Positions 18,894 to 31,884 of a stretch of DNA of 64,000 nt are shown here, in pieces. The notes beneath the pieces are model-generated. The model did no database searches, was not told where the DNA came from, and saw only the letters and a program-made list of their open reading frames with translations. The stretch is taken from positions 3,596,001 to 3,660,000 of the forward strand of contig BTPP01000002.1 of the NCBI GenBank assembly GCA_037102815.1. Direction: 5' to 3'. The stretch comes from Neurospora intermedia. Taxonomy: Eukaryota; Ascomycota; Sordariomycetes; Sordariales; Sordariaceae. Position numbers and translations under genes: made by a program. The stretch's first letter is position 1. Each line of letters starts with the position of its first letter.

Positions 18894-20698
18894 TTATAGA
18901 CTGGAAAAAATCTTCGTCCACCATGGCAATGGCCTCCCATCCGCTCCCCTCTCCACCTCCTTAGCCTCATCCAGATCCCGCCGCCTACCGGCCTGAAGAT
19001 CAACCTCATGCGGCCGCCACAACCGCGTCTTGAACGTGAACTTGTACACAAAGTAAATCACAGGAAACAACGGCAACAGGATGTACGCATCCACGAAATT
19101 GCCCGCGTCAAACGGAGCCAACGTCGACCAGCCCTGCACAAAAGCCAAAAAGACATTGGAAATCAGGCCAAAGTAGGCATTCCATGGGTACCACAAGGAC
19201 TTGTACGGCAGCTCCTCCGGGCTGTGTCCCTGGGCCTTCCACGCGGCGCGGAAGCGGATGTGAATCAGACTGATGGCACCCCAGACCAAAAAGGTCGAGA
19301 CGCCACTTAGGTTGATGATGTACCCGTACGCCTTGCTTGCGCCCGTGCTGACGTTCATCATCGAGAGGGCTCCGCACGCATTGGTGAAGATGATGGCGTA
19401 AACAGGAACGCCACGACGATCCGTCCAGCCGAGGAACCTGGGCGCTTTCCCGTCCTGCGCCATGTACAAGAGGGTGCGGCTGCCGATGTAAATCGAGCTG
19501 TTGACGGCGCTCAAGCAGGTGACGAAGATGAAGGCGTTGATCAGATGGGTCCCGTTTGCCCAGCCGGCGTTGTGGAGAGCGATGGTCATGGGCGACTTGA
19601 GGGCATGGCTGGCGCCGCCGGAGAGGTCGGGGGCGTTCGAGGGGCAGGTCAAACCGAAGAAGAAGGCGCAGCCCATGTAGACGACGACGATGCGGATGAA
19701 GACTTGGCGAATGGAGTGCGGGACGGCGACACCCGGGTTTTTGGTCTCGGTGGCGGCTACGGCGACGGATTCGACACCTGCGTAGAAGGTGGAGCAAAAG
19801 ACGAAGACAGAGGCGACGCCGCGGAAGCCATCGGCGAACGGACCGGGGTCGTGCCAGTACTTGAAGCCGATGGCGTCTGCGCCTTTGACGCCTCCGGAGA
19901 CGTAACTATTCTGGGGTCAGTACAAGTCCGTAGACATAGACATGTTGGAGGGTCGCAAACTAACACAATGCTAAAGATGAAGTAGGCCACCAGTCCCATA
20001 AGCTTAATAAGCGCCAGCCAGAACTCGGCTTCACCGAACGTCTCGACACCGAGAAGTTGGAAGCCCAAAAATGCGAACTGTCTGCCATGTTAGCAACCAC
20101 CCTGAACTCGGTCATCTCACTTTACGCCTGCGTGAGAAAGATAAAAACTGACCCAAAATATCAAAAAGTACCCCCAAAGCGGCACCTTATCGCTCCAATC
20201 CACCATGACGCTCGAAATCACATTATACTCGTTCGCCAGGACACAAACCCAAACTGAACCACACAAAGTCAGCAAAACAAGCGTCAGTTCGCATAGGGTC
20301 AACAAGAACTGACTGATAAGATAATTCCACCCGACCGCCACACCAAACGCCTTATCGATAAACCTATCTCCAAGATCCGTAAACGCGCCTCCGCTGGGGT
20401 ACAGCGTCGTCAGCTCGCCCAGACTCTGCATGATGGAAAAGGCAATGAGGCCAATGACTCCAAAGCCGATAAGCAGCGACGCAGGGCCGCCGGAATGTAG
20501 AGCACCGCCGGATCCGACGAGAAGACCGGGCCCGATGATGCCGGCCAAGGCCATCATGGATAAGTGTCGAGTCTTGAGGCCGCGCTTGACGCCCGAGTGA
20601 GGGTCGATGGCGCGAAAGTCGCCGCCGTCGTCTTTGGAGGGGATGGCGGTTTCATGGTCGTCGAGAATGGTGGCGCTCCCTTTTTGGGAGAGCGACAT
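18894..20698 (-). CDS. Amino-acid permease (AAT/YAT family, Gap1-like)
   Basis: Exons 20698-20153, 20077-19965 and 19905-18894, 556 aa, the usual size for fungal amino-acid/proton symporters of the plasma membrane. The N-terminal tail is followed by the signature GLKTRHLSMMALAGIIGPGLLVGSG (about residues 40-64) and LGELTTLYPSGGAFTDLGDRFI. About twelve hydrophobic segments are visible, with FQLLGVETFGEAEFWLALIK after intron 1 and YAGVESVAVAATETKNPGVAVP, VNSSIYIGSRTLLYMAQDGKAP and FKTRLWRPHEVDL towards the end. Splices: GTCAGT donor with a GACAG acceptor, and GTTAGT donor with an AATAG acceptor; both restore phase. Substrate cannot be told from the sequence. It may be a broad or a specific amino-acid carrier. 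Confidence 0.9.
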
Positions 20699-23600
20699 TT
20701 TGGAATTTGGTTTTTGTTCGGGGATATCACCCGTCCGTGTCCGATGCTGCCGGCCGTTGTTGTTGTAGTAGTGGTCGTCCTATGTCGGTATAAGGCGAGA
20801 ATGTATTTTGTTGCGTATACCGTTTTCACGCCCAGCGGAGGAGAGATTTGGACAGAGGAAGATATGATAATGTGACGATTGTCAGTGGGGGAAAAAGAAA
20901 GATGAGGTCAATCAACAGGGCCTTGTCCGGTTGTTGAACTCCCAGAGTTGCATTTCCCAAAGGGCAAACAAAGCACGGCACTTGGAACAGGGACGGAAGT
21001 GAAGAGAGGTTGAAGACTGATGGGACAGCTCCCCAAAACAAAGTTTCCATGGACACACGACATACATACATAATGTGTCGGAAAACATGTCCGAGAATGG
21101 GGGAGGGTCGTACTGCTGCTTACTGTAACTCTTTTTCTTATCAAGGAAACGTTGATCCGAAGTGTAAGTCCCCAAAACGCTCCTTATCACTGGCGATCTG
21201 CACTCGCAGTCGCGGCACTTACACGGGTACCATCCACTCAGCTGGGACAACCCCGATCTCGCGTGTTTTAACGCCAAGCAGGATACCGGATCTTGCTCTT
21301 GAGATCTTATTGCCAGCCAAGCCAAGATAATGTTGCCGTTTGCGTTCTATAAGGGATCTAGAATGAGACGGTGACACAAAGGTCGAGGGGGGTTCACCAT
21401 TGACACCAAGAGCGAGTTGCGATAACCTTAACAACTAATCACGGAGCTATGGTGGAATATAGTTAGTGCACTACAACTTACACCACCCATGCCATGGATC
21501 GCGCCATCCATTGGCTTGAGCCTCTCTTGAAATCCACTGGAGCCATAAGCGAGCTTGCCAACAGTCAGCACCATTGATACGTAGTGCCCGGACAGTACCC
21601 GGACGAAGAGGTACCTACTCCCGCGTCGATGTGTAGGTAGTGTATCGTGAAAAGTAGGGGTTTATAAGAACGACTTGTAAGCAGAAACATAGGTACCCTC
21701 CTGGAGCAGCGCTGTCTAGAGTGGTACTGATATCAAGCAAACGCTATCAGAGAGCGATCGCGCGGGGTGGCTGTTGCCTGCCCGTTTCGGCCATGTTATC
21801 GTTACATGCAGCGATAGACCCTAGCTGGAGCTAACCCGATGTCGTAGTGCGATACGAACGGATGCCCGCGACACGCGCGGGCAGTACCGCCGATAAATGT
21901 GATACGTACACTATATCGGGTCAAGATCAGATAAAGAATATGCGATGCGATAGAGCTCGTACTTGCGTGGCTCTCCTTCACTTCACTCCTTGTTGCTTGT
22001 CTTGAAGAGCCTGGTGTTGAGGTCCAGACTTCAGAATAACACCATAGCGAAAATGAAGAGCACGGGACTTCAGTTTGACAGTGACTTCCAATGTTTCAAT
22101 TCGGCTTTGGGATTTCGACTTTCGAGGTGCTCCATAGGGATCAGCAGTCTTCGTTACAAGTTGCAGTAAAGATAAGTCCCCCCCGCCCCGCAAAGGCCAC
22201 TCCACAGGGGCCAACTCCGCATACTGTGGGCCGAACGGGACCGGGGCCGACCGCGGGCGGTAGTAGCAACTCCGCATGCGGGGTACGGAGACGGAGCGGA
22301 GACCTCTCTTGTCGGCTGTTGAGCTCCGGGTGCTCGTTCTTTTGGGACTCTGTTCGATATAAGACCTCCAAGTTGAATAGCTGGTGGATTTATAGAATTT
22401 CAAACAATTGGCGAAATTTGTGTAATGCGTAGGTTTGTTTATATTCATTGTATAGAGATAATTTGAACACGGATTATGATGCGAGTTGCTGGCGTTATTG
22501 GCGGTTGTTCAAGAAGGCATTTGGCCTGCTGACATGGTCGACCATCTTACGCTAACTGCCTTGATTTTCAGAGGATGATACTACAATAGCTGCTCAGTCA
22601 GTCCTCGGGTGGAAACTAACGCAAGTGGTCTTTTTGATGCTCATCGCCGACAGAAAGTCACTTCAAGACCTTTTTTCTTCAAATTTCCATCTTCATCGTT
22701 AATAGTATGTTTGCGTCTGATTTGAATACACATCGCCAGTATCTCTCATCAGTAATCCCATACAATTCTGAGAGGCCATCCGTCTGGTTGGTGCTGCCGT
22801 AATCTTCAACAACATTGTCCGTCATCGGCGACGTCGTGATTGGTACAAAGTAGCCCTGCAGGTAGCATTCTTTGTCAATCCATTGACTTATACCATGCAA
22901 CAACTGATAGGGCTTATCGTGACTTATGCACACCAACGACCCTGATAAAAGTGACGATCATCCATAGCAAGTTCGCTACATGGCAGTATATGGCTAACTC
23001 AGTTAGTGATACGGGACGGAAACTTCGATGTTCACACTACCTTATGTGCCCGGCCTAACCTTGTTGCCGTTGCCATGAGAAGCAATGGACAGGCGAATGG
23101 CAATATTCTATATACATACTTATCAAGTTCTGAGCTGTGTATCTTCACCTGGACGAACTGAATATTAGTACCCAGCACACCCACCTACCTACATACCTCT
23201 AGCCCACAAAGACGATGAAAGACGAGGTGATTGAAACCGCCTCCATATTCCCTTAATCCTGCAGTTCTTTATTCGCCATGCTCCCCCCGAAGCTGCGCAG
23301 CGCAACCTATTGCCTCGCTCTCACGATACCCCAGTGAGTTGTGCCTGGCTTATTGTGAGGCTGGCGTGAAGGGTCCTCTTCCCGACATCCTTTTCGCTTG
23401 AACGTTCATATACCAAAAGCTTCCGCGCGACCTCGAGACCGGGTTTTCCATCTGCATATGACGAACAGACCGGGGTCAGGAAGAGATACACCGAAGTGGC
23501 GTCGGGAATGATGCGTTTGTGATGACATGGCTGCCGGCTAGAGCTCACAAGAGCAGAAAGCTGCCATCAAAGAACCGCCAGGAGAGTACAGTTGATGATG

Positions 23601-25087
23601 AGTATCTGTGGTACTTCAGAAAGCTGAAGAAACAACAGGAAAACTTCGGGGTATCAAGTGGCCATTGGAGAAGGTCGTACTCAAAGGGAGGGTATGAAGG
23701 TTTTGAGCGGATGAAGGAAAGGAAATCTTGGAGGTTGGAGTTGTTTGCAAGTAATAGTTGACACTCGTGGATGATCGGATGATGTGACTGGCGTTGCTGA
23801 GATAGTAGTACTTTGGCGCGTATTGGGTATTTCAGGGACGCAATCTTTAATTCCACATTACCTACACCAGCTACCCGGTAGAAGTGGGATTGTACTACCG
23901 CATGATCTCGCAACGTGCGTTGCCGCTTCGAAGTGATATTTGACGTCGTGTCTCGTACCGGCATCCTCTAAAAAGCGCGAATCCAAATGTCTGAACCGTC
24001 CAGTTTTCATGGGCAAGCTGCCTCACATTCCCACCCACTAGCTCACACAGAGCTACCCCCACAACATCCCCTGTCTCAAGGGAGTAATTGCGTAGTAATG
24101 AAATTCAGGGGCTGGCCTGAGGAACTTGGAAAAGTTGCGGGTTCGGCATGATTTTTCTCATAGCTTCATGCACGAAATACAGAGTACCACGATGTCAACC
24201 TGCCTACGCTGTGGTTTATAACAGCTGAATGACCTGATGGTTGGAGTTTGCGTATAGTTGAGGCCGGGGAGGACAGAAATTAGCAGTCCAGACCATGCTG
24301 GGTCAGGCGAACGGGGTCGGCAAAACTTGGCTGTCAGTGAAACTGGAATCTCCGAGGAGTTTTGTGATGAACGAGGACTTCATCTTCTGGTCGACATGTA
24401 GTCAAGCCACTGACTATCATGATGTCGTTCGGGATAAGGCGTGATATTGTCGGTCTGGTTCTCTGGCCAGCAAGTGCTTCTTTCCCGAATCCCCCACCCC
24501 CTTTCCTCTTTCTTGTTCAGCGCGTCGCTATGGCTCGCCACTGCTGCTATTGCCTCCCCGAGTGAGATACCGGTACATATCGCACTCACATACTGACAGC
24601 AATGTGCTTCCGCATTTGGTCATCGCTCGTGTGAGTGGCTGAACATATCGAGATGGGAATCCAGAACAGACATTGGTATGTAGCTGCGAGCAGTAGTGTG
24701 TTTCTTGCCTTCGCCAAGTGTTCTCCCTTTCCGCTCCGTGTTCCAGACACCGGGCTGGACGGCGCCGCTGCCGACCCTTCATGTTTATCCAGGCGTACAT
24801 CTTGACGTCAGTCCACTTGTCTCACGCCTTCGCCGTCGAACCCAGCGATGGGTTACCCGTCCCGTCTCGATGGATGTTTGGATTCGGGAATCCCGTTGAT
24901 CGTACCATGCCATAGCAGGTAGCTTGCATGTATCAAGATGTCCACAATTTAGACGAGGTCTGCGTGGACCAGTGGTTCACATACTTCATACTGTGATCTA
25001 GACCCCTCTGCCTATGAAGCTGTGAAGCTGAGAAGCTTCATCCGTGTCTTGCATTCTTGTCTTGCAAGGAGGCAGTTCGTCGGAGTT

Positions 25088-25110
25088 GGGGGGGGGGGGG
25101 GGGGGGGGGG
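25088..25110 (+). repeat. Run of 23 G
   Basis: An uninterrupted homopolymer of 23 guanines about 1.5 kb upstream of the cys-14 start. Such runs are unstable and can form G-quadruplexes. The exact length may also be a sequencing or assembly uncertainty. Confidence 0.85.
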
Positions 25111-25270
25111 TCAGAAGCTTCCATGCTTCCGTGTGCTACTGCATGGCTCGTTTCTTTGTCCGGTGGTCTGGAGAGCTCGAGGAGACAATGGAGAACTCAG
25201 CGTGCCAGAAATGCTGCGGTTGTGATTTGGTGGCAGAGTGTTGAGAGCATTGCGCCATGAAACCCCTGGG

Positions 25271-25280
25271 ATGTCGTCAT
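25271..25280 (+). promoter_or_regulatory. Candidate CYS3 binding site
   Basis: ATGTCGTCAT matches the published Neurospora CYS3 bZIP consensus ATGRYRYCAT at nine of ten positions. It lies about 1.3 kb upstream of the cys-14 ATG. cys-14 is known to be switched on by CYS3 under sulfur limitation. That this particular site is used is inference. Confidence 0.35.
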
Positions 25281-26585
25281 GTTAAAGGTGGGCGGGCTGG
25301 ACCCTCTTATAGGCCGAGGCCAAGCCCGCTAGCCTCCTTCTGACGCTGAGGCTTCTGGACTGTAGCAGCCTTCCAGTCACAGTGCAGCCAAGACACAGCT
25401 TGCTGCGGCGGGTGAGGGGAAACTGGGGGAACGACAACTCCCAACGACAACCCCCAAGGGAAGACAAAGACCAACAACCGCAAGCGAGGCACCCTGCAAC
25501 GCAACCACAAAAAATGAAATTCATAAGCATACAAAAGAGACAGAGCGATGAACGACAAGGATCAGACACAGCGCTCGGCGGCGGCACAGACATGCATTCT
25601 CCCTGGGGGATGACGTTCGGCTCCAAAAAGCCATGCAGGCAAGACACTCTTTGCCAGTGATATCAAAACGGAGGAGGATGAGATGTTGCGGCTGAATTCT
25701 CGGTACGTTGTCGGTACATGTTTCTGGAAGCTGAGGAAAGGGGTCCCCCGTTGAGTACGTTGGCTCCTCGAACTATCAAGTTCCAGCCTTCTTGCCAGCG
25801 GAATGAAGCCTTGGCTTGATGATGCGAGATCTCGTCAACTCGGCGTGCGAGTTGGCGTTGACTTGTAGCCTCTTGGCCATTGTTGCCCAGGACTGGGCCA
25901 AGCAGGAGGTCCCGAACCCGGAGAAGGATTTCCCCCAAACATCAACACATCCATTTGTATAATATGCCACGGACAGGGCGAACTTCCGATTTAGGTCTCT
26001 GTACCGCATGTCAGTACGCGGCGTGGTGGGGTTTCCGGGTGCGGGCTCTGCAACTACATGCAAGAGGGAAATGAATGGGATGGGATGAGATGCATGGAGG
26101 TATGGATTTGCATTCCGGGACGGCACCAATGACCAAGGCCCCAAAAACCATGTGTAGGAATTGAACGACTGGTACCACATGGCAGGGATACATACCTCGA
26201 TGCTGTAGCATCCGAATCTCACTGCGTATGTGCTACATCTATCGAATGGTAGGATCTGGGATTGGGCTATAGCGTCAGTTAGCAGAGGATTGGGAAAGTA
26301 AGAGTAAAAAAAAGAAAAGAAAAAAGGAGACAACACGCTCGTTGCCTCCCCACGGCTATGCAGCCTGGTCCAGAAACTAGGAGACACCCCATGTTCGCTG
26401 ATGCCATTCATTGTCACCAATTCGGGACGGTAACGGAAGCTACCGCAACATTGCTCATATATAACCAGTCCTCCTTGTTTGCAGGGTCTCGGCTGTTTGC
26501 TCTCACAATCCTGGCTCTGCTACATTTTACTTCGATTGTCATACCCGAACAATTGGAGAGTCCGTGACACTCCATTGACACTCAG

Positions 26586-29409
26586 ATGGCTTCAACAAGC
26601 ACAGCGGGAGACCGCATCAAGAAGTTTCTTGGAATTCCTGCCGACGAAAGACTCAACGACATAGCATACTACGACGATGGCTCCTTCGTAGAGTCGGAAC
26701 CAACCACCCAGGACTTCCTCAACGAGATCCGTCCCACAGTTCAGGGCACACTCAACTACCTCAGGGAATTGTTTCCGTTTGTCAACTGGATCTTCCACTA
26801 CAACTTGACATGGCTGTTGGGTGACTTTATTGCGGGAGTCACGGTTGGCTTCGTCGTGGTGCCGGTCAGTACAACGATTGATGCTATGATGTCCTAGGAC
26901 ACTCGACTTCTGAAGAGACGCTGACAAGATACGAGAGTAACAGCAAGGCATGGCTTATGCAAAACTCGCCAATCTCGCCCCTGAATATGGCCTTTACACT
27001 TCTTTTGTCGGTTTCCTGTTATAGTGAGTTTTTGCTCGAGGTTGGTGTCAGGATCCCTACATAGATGAAAGCTAACCGTGAGTTACACAGCTGGGCTTTT
27101 GCTACGTCTAAGGACATCACGATAGGTGCAGTCGCTGTAATGTATGGCTCCCATAGTACGACTGGCACCAAAGTCTTGCTAACACAATACTACCACAGGT
27201 CCACCATTGTTGGAAACATCATCGCAAATGTCCAAAAGGAACATCCCGACTTTGACGCCGGCGATATCGCACGAACACTGGCGTTTATATGTGGAGCAGT
27301 GCTTCTCTTCCTTGGTCTCATCAGATTTGGGTTCATCGTCGAATTTATCCCCATTGTGGCCATCTCGGCTTTTATGACTGGGTCAGCAATATCGATTGCC
27401 GCGGGACAGGTATCTACCCTCATGGGCATTCCCAACATCAACTCCCGCGAAGAGACCTACAAGGTCATCATCAACACGCTAAAGGGACTTCCCAATACAC
27501 ATCTGGATGCCGCCATGGGTTTGACAGCGCTATTTGGGCTGTACTTTATCCGTTGGTTTTGTACCCAAATGGGGAAGAGATACCCCCGTCAGCAGAGGGC
27601 TTGGTTCTTCGTATCCACGCTTCGCATGGTCTTTATCATCATTCTCTACATTCTGGTCAGCTGGCTTGTCAATCGGCACGTCAAGGATCCGAAGAAGGCG
27701 CATTTCAAGATCCTTGGACATGTTCCAAGTGGTAAGTTTGCACCCCCATTTCCAACTCGATACCCCCCCTTTTGTAACCGTAACTTACGAACCGGGTGAC
27801 GACAGGCTTTCAACACAAAGGAGCTCCCCGTCTCGATAACGAAATTCTCTCTGCCATCAGTGGCGACATTCCGACCACCATTCTCGTTCTGCTGATTGAA
27901 CACATCGCCATCTCAAAGTCGTTTGGTCGCGTCAACAACTACATCATCAACCCATCCCAGGAACTCGTCGCCATCGGCTTCACCAACCTCCTCGGTCCTT
28001 TCCTCGGCGGCTACCCCGCTACCGGATCATTCTCGAGAACGGCCATCAAGGCCAAAGCCGGTGTCCGCACGCCTCTCGCTGGCATCTTTACCGCTGTCCT
28101 CGTCCTGCTCGCCCTCTATGCGCTCACCTCCGTCTTCTTCTACATCCCCAACAGCGCGCTCGCCGCCATGATTATCCACGCCGTCGGCGACCTGATCACT
28201 CCTCCAAGGGAGGTGTACAAGTTCTGGCTGACCTCGCCGCTCGAGGTGGTCATCTTCTTTGCCGGAGTGTTCGTTTCCATCTTCACCTCGATCGAGAACG
28301 GTATCTACGTGACCGTCGCTGCCTCCGGTGCCGTTTTGCTGTGGCGCATCGCCAAGAGCCCCGGCAAGTTCCTCGGCCAGACCGAGATCTACACGGCACC
28401 CCGCGAGTTGGTAAGGGGCGGCAAGGACTCCGGGCTCACGCAAAGCCTGCTGCAGAAGTCGGAGCACCACACCGCCTTCTTGTCTCTTGACAGGGACGAC
28501 CTCTCCAACCCCGAGCTGCAGATCTCGACTCCCTGGCCCGGTATCTTTGTATACCGCTTCGGCGAGGGTCTGAACTATGTCAACTCGGCGAAACACCTCG
28601 ACAACTTGACCATCCACGTCTTCAAGCACACTCGCCGGACGGAGTTGAACAAGTTCGAGAAGCTCGGTGTACGTGATCACCCCCTCCCCTCTTGCCCCTT
28701 TTTCCTATCCCCTCCTCTCGAAAGGGACCAGAACTGACAGAAGATTATTCAACAGGACCGACCATGGAACGATCCTGGCCCGCGTCGCGGCCAAGCCTTC
28801 CTGACAGACGAGCTCGTTGCGCGCCCGACCCTGCGCGCCATCATCCTTGACTTCTCCGCCGTCAACTGCATCGATGTGACCGCCGCCCAAGCGCTGCAAG
28901 ACCTGCGCAACCAGTTCGACCGCTACGCACACCCGGATAAAGTCGAGTGGCACTTCGCCGGCGTGTCTAACCGATGGACCAAGCGCGCTCTTGTAGCGTC
29001 TGGGTTCGGTGTGGACTCGTCGCGAACGACGAATGTACAGAGGGAAAACTACAAGGGTGATGTTCAGGAGGTGGATCAGGGCCCGTTGGTTGCGATTGGG
29101 CCTAGTGTTTCGGCTAGCGATATTGAGGCGGTGCCGGTCGGCACAAATTATTCGGGCAGTACGGACGAAAAGAGGCCTGAGGGTGAGGGTGGTGCTACAA
29201 ATGGTGATGTGGAGAAGGGTAATGCTAATGGGGAGGATATCTCGACGGTGCCGACTGCGACCAGTGCTGACGCTGGTGCGTTGGCAAGGGAAGCTGGAGG
29301 GAAGAGGTTGGTGCCGGTGTTTGGGATTAACAGGCCATTCCTTCACATTGACGTGGCGACTGCTTTGAAGAGCGCGGCAAGGAATACCGGAGTGGTGGTC
29401 GCAGAGTGA
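26586..29409 (+). CDS. cys-14: Sulfate permease II (SulP/SLC26 family)
   Basis: Exons 26586-26864, 26944-27023, 27091-27141, 27199-27731, 27806-28668 and 28756-29409, 819 aa. High-affinity plasma-membrane sulfate uptake carrier of mycelium, the entry step of sulfur assimilation. Visible: N-terminal DERLNDIAYYDDGSFVESEPT; the SulP signature region VVPQGMAYAKLANLAPEYGLYTSFVGFLLY across intron 1; multiple hydrophobic segments (VAVMSTIVGN, FIVEFIPIVAISAFMTGSAISIA, EHIAISKSFGR, TGSFSRTAIKAKAGVRTPLAGIF); and a C-terminal STAS domain from about residue 545 to 720 (FSAVNCIDVTAAQALQDLRNQFD). All five introns have GT-AG ends and keep phase, including a 51-nt third exon. The sequence agrees with what I recall of N. 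crassa CYS-14. Expression is known to depend on CYS3. Confidence 0.95.
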
Positions 29410-29639
29410 CGGGCCTAGTCGGGCATGATCAGATGGATTTGGTTTCGTATAGCCGGAGTTCTCCCATTTTCCTAGACGAGATGCCTTCTACGGTACGTAA
29501 TGTAGAATCATATAACAGTTCAAGGCACTGAACACTGTTGATTTTGGATACCTGGGTGGCATCAGAATCATTACTGATTTTTTTTTTGATAGCCTCCAAA
29601 TTGCACTTGATGGACGAATACATGCCGTGAAACCCTTCC

Positions 29640-30140
29640 TCACGTTACACCACCTAGTTGAAGCTCAATGAAGGTGGTGCCTAAAGAACAACGATCAATA
29701 CAAATATGCCAGCCCATAATCAAGCCGAGAAATCGATGGTTTTGGGTAATCAAGCCACGATCCTCCATGGTCCTCCAAGAAGTCCAGCTCTTGACCAAGC
29801 CGATCGACGGGTTCCAGATCTTCTGATCCCAAATAACGTACTTGAGGTTGAGTGTACTCCGGCTATTCATGACCCACTCGGCAATCTCGCGGCCAGACAT
29901 GGTAGGGACCTGCTCGCCATCGTCGGATGTCAGCTCTACCCCCCTTAGCTTCTTCTCCCAGCTTCCAACTTCCCCCCAATCAACAGAGCCAAACCAAGAC
30001 AAAGAGGAGAAACGTACACCACCAGCATCCGAACACACAAAATCAATGGCCTTCCCGGTACAATGATCAGACGTAGCGCCCGCCTCGCAATCGCGAATGC
30101 AGTAAATCTGCCTGACCCTTCTTGAGAAAGCGGCCACAAC
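29640..30140 (-). pseudogene. 5'-truncated relic of a secreted ARB_07466-like protein
   Basis: Minus strand, exons about 30140-30018 and 29909-29640, with a 108-nt GTACGT...CAG intron between them. The readable part VAAFSRRVRQIYCIRDCE, TSDHCTGKAIDFVCSDAGG, VPTMSGREIAEWVM, RSTLNLKYVIWDQKIWNPS and SWRTMEDRGLITQNH matches the C-terminal domain of secreted fungal ARB_07466-type proteins. The secretion signal and cysteine-rich N-terminal part expected before VAAF are not found upstream, although an ATAG acceptor sits right before this exon. The end departs from the usual NHWDHVHVS: about eight extra residues follow NH before WHICI. It sits tail-to-tail with cys-14. I read it as a decaying gene; an unrecognised upstream exon is the alternative. 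Confidence 0.55.
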
Positions 30141-31202
30141 CTATGTATGTACTGGATACTGGGCAGCAGTATACAAATATCTGGATTAAGAAACGAACAA
30201 AAGCTGTGCAATTCTCGATAACCAAGTCAGTTGTCATCGGTTGCTAATGTTGTAGAGCCTTGCTCGTTATTTTCTTGCCTGCCCGGTCAGCCGCTTTGAG
30301 TTTTAGTCCTCTTACTCGTATTAGTGATTGTGCTCCAAAATTAAGGTGAAGAATTAGGTAGCAATTGAGTGTCTACCTAGCAAATCGTTGAGTAGCTTGA
30401 GAACAAGGTGACGCTGAGAGAAGGATAAGTGGCAAACAAATACAATAATAATAATAACAAACCTTTTCCATCTTTAGTGCTTGGCTTCTATATACTAAAC
30501 GTAAAGCCATGATCAAAAGAATTAGAAATATGTATGTCGTTTGTTCGGGAGCTGGGGACGATACGTTGCAGCATTGGTGATGCGTGATAGTGTAGCTCAG
30601 AATGTCTAGATTGATGATCTGTCGAACTCTGTCTCTAGTCTACAGCTCCGTTAAACGAGCCTTTATAGGCTGCGTTGACTAGGGCTGCTGCTTCCCTCAA
30701 AGGGGGTGATGGCTAGGTGCCACTTCCTCAACGGGAGTGGGAAACCCCGTGTCAATTGGATATCACCTCCTTCTGGGCAACTGCTGCCGACAGTAAATGT
30801 GCCATGACATTGTTTTTTTTGGAAAGCATCTTTTCTCCCTGGTTCCTATGTAGTCTTCGGACAGTATAATATTTAAGTGGTCTTTTGTTTCAGTCTTCAT
30901 TTTAGTTCTCCATGACTTCTATTGTCGGAGGGCCGCGATGTGAACTGCATGGACCACTTGTGCGCGACATTGTTCTGAGCCTCCCATGCATTGCTGCATG
31001 TACTTCAAGCACAACCGCCCAAATGCGCATCACGGGCTTCTGTTCTATTATGGTTTAAACAAGATTACAAATATCTTAGTAAATCGATTCCGTTCCGTTC
31101 ACTTTTTCTTTTCCTTCTCCTCATTATTCTTCCCACCTCCGGTTGGTCTTTGCAACACCATCTTTCTTTCTCTACCTCAACCACATCTTTGACCTCGCTA
31201 CA
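30141..31202. other. Gene-free stretch upstream of the PAM2 gene
   Basis: About 1.06 kb, AT-rich around 30430-30540, with no recognisable gene. A C/T-rich leader is seen at 31095-31200. Confidence 0.5.
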
Positions 31203-31884
31203 ATGCCCGCCACTAACAGCGTCGTTATCTGCAATGGCACCAACCCTCCTAGAAAGAAGAAAAGCGGCGACCAGCTTTCCAAGACCAAGACCTTGAACCC
31301 TCTGGCTCCAGAGTTCGTCCCCAGGATCCTGGTGTCCACTCCTCCCGATTCCGGAAGATCCACTTTCGCCGACCCTGTTCATACAACCCCAATGAAGCAG
31401 GATTATCCTCCTTATCTGGGTCCCTACCTCCATCCAGGGTGGCCTCAGGAGCCCTACCAGTGCACTGGTGGACCTCAAGTTCCCTACAGGTACCAAAGCC
31501 CTCATGGCCAGGCCTTCAATGCCTCCTACCAAGTACCTCTAGGCTATGCGCCCTATCCGGCACCTGCCGCCGCCGCCGCCGCCTGCGGCTACGTGTCTCA
31601 CATCAGCTTTGGTCGTAACATTACCCAGGAAATTATGGCGGTGTTGAATGTTCCGTCCCCGGCGAGACCCTCTACAGACGGATCTCAAGCGCCTGCCTGC
31701 CCGCCGACTAACGCAGCCTCGCAAACAAGTTGAGTTGAACCCCCTTTATCAAAATGACCACTTTTAAGAAGTCGCTGCGTCAAGCTCATTGTTTTCAACC
31801 CTGCTGACCAACTTTTTTGTCTTGGGGGTATCTCCAGGTCCGGGAAGCGATGTTGAGAAGTCTGGTGAAATTGCCCGTGACTAG
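31203..31884 (+). CDS. Small PAM2-motif protein (predicted poly(A)-binding-protein partner)
   Basis: ATG 31203. The preferred model joins 31203-31728 to 31838-31884, 190 aa. Residues 29-40 read KTLNPLAPEFVP, a strong PAM2 motif (LNPxAxxFxP), which binds the MLLE domain of poly(A)-binding protein. The rest is low-complexity, rich in Pro, Tyr, Gln and Ala (YRYQSPHGQAFNASYQVP, AAAAAA), with a short helical end (ITQEIMAVLNVPS). Without splicing the frame ends at 31733 (176 aa). The proposed intron 31729-31837 has a weak GTTGAG donor but a CTGAC branch and a CTCCAG acceptor, and adds PGSDVEKSGEIARD. A further GTACGT...TATAG intron (31906-31987) lies in the 3' UTR. No homologue is recognised; an mRNA-linked role is inferred from PAM2 alone. 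Confidence 0.65.

Larger units (their letters stand above)
20699..26585. other. 5.9-kb gene-free region upstream of cys-14
   Basis: Between the divergent permease and cys-14 no gene with family features is found. Items noticed: a GC-rich block at about 21700-21960 with a gcccgcg/cgcgggc hairpin; repeated ctccgcat elements near 22215 and 22270; a 23-bp G run; a near-consensus CYS3 site at 25271-25280; and a longest minus-strand open frame at 25776-26420 that is not recognisable. Part of the right end must be the cys-14 promoter. Confidence 0.5.

Noticed and set aside
21575-21960. Possible solo terminal repeat of an old element
   Set aside because: GC-rich and hairpin-forming but no defined ends, flanking duplication or second copy in the window.
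23519-23761. 80-codon plus-strand frame (STVDDEYLWYFRKLKKQQ...)
   Set aside because: Reads protein-like but is short, has no family and no supporting context.
25776-26420. 214-codon minus-strand frame upstream of cys-14
   Set aside because: No recognisable domain or codon bias; overlaps the cys-14 promoter and leader.
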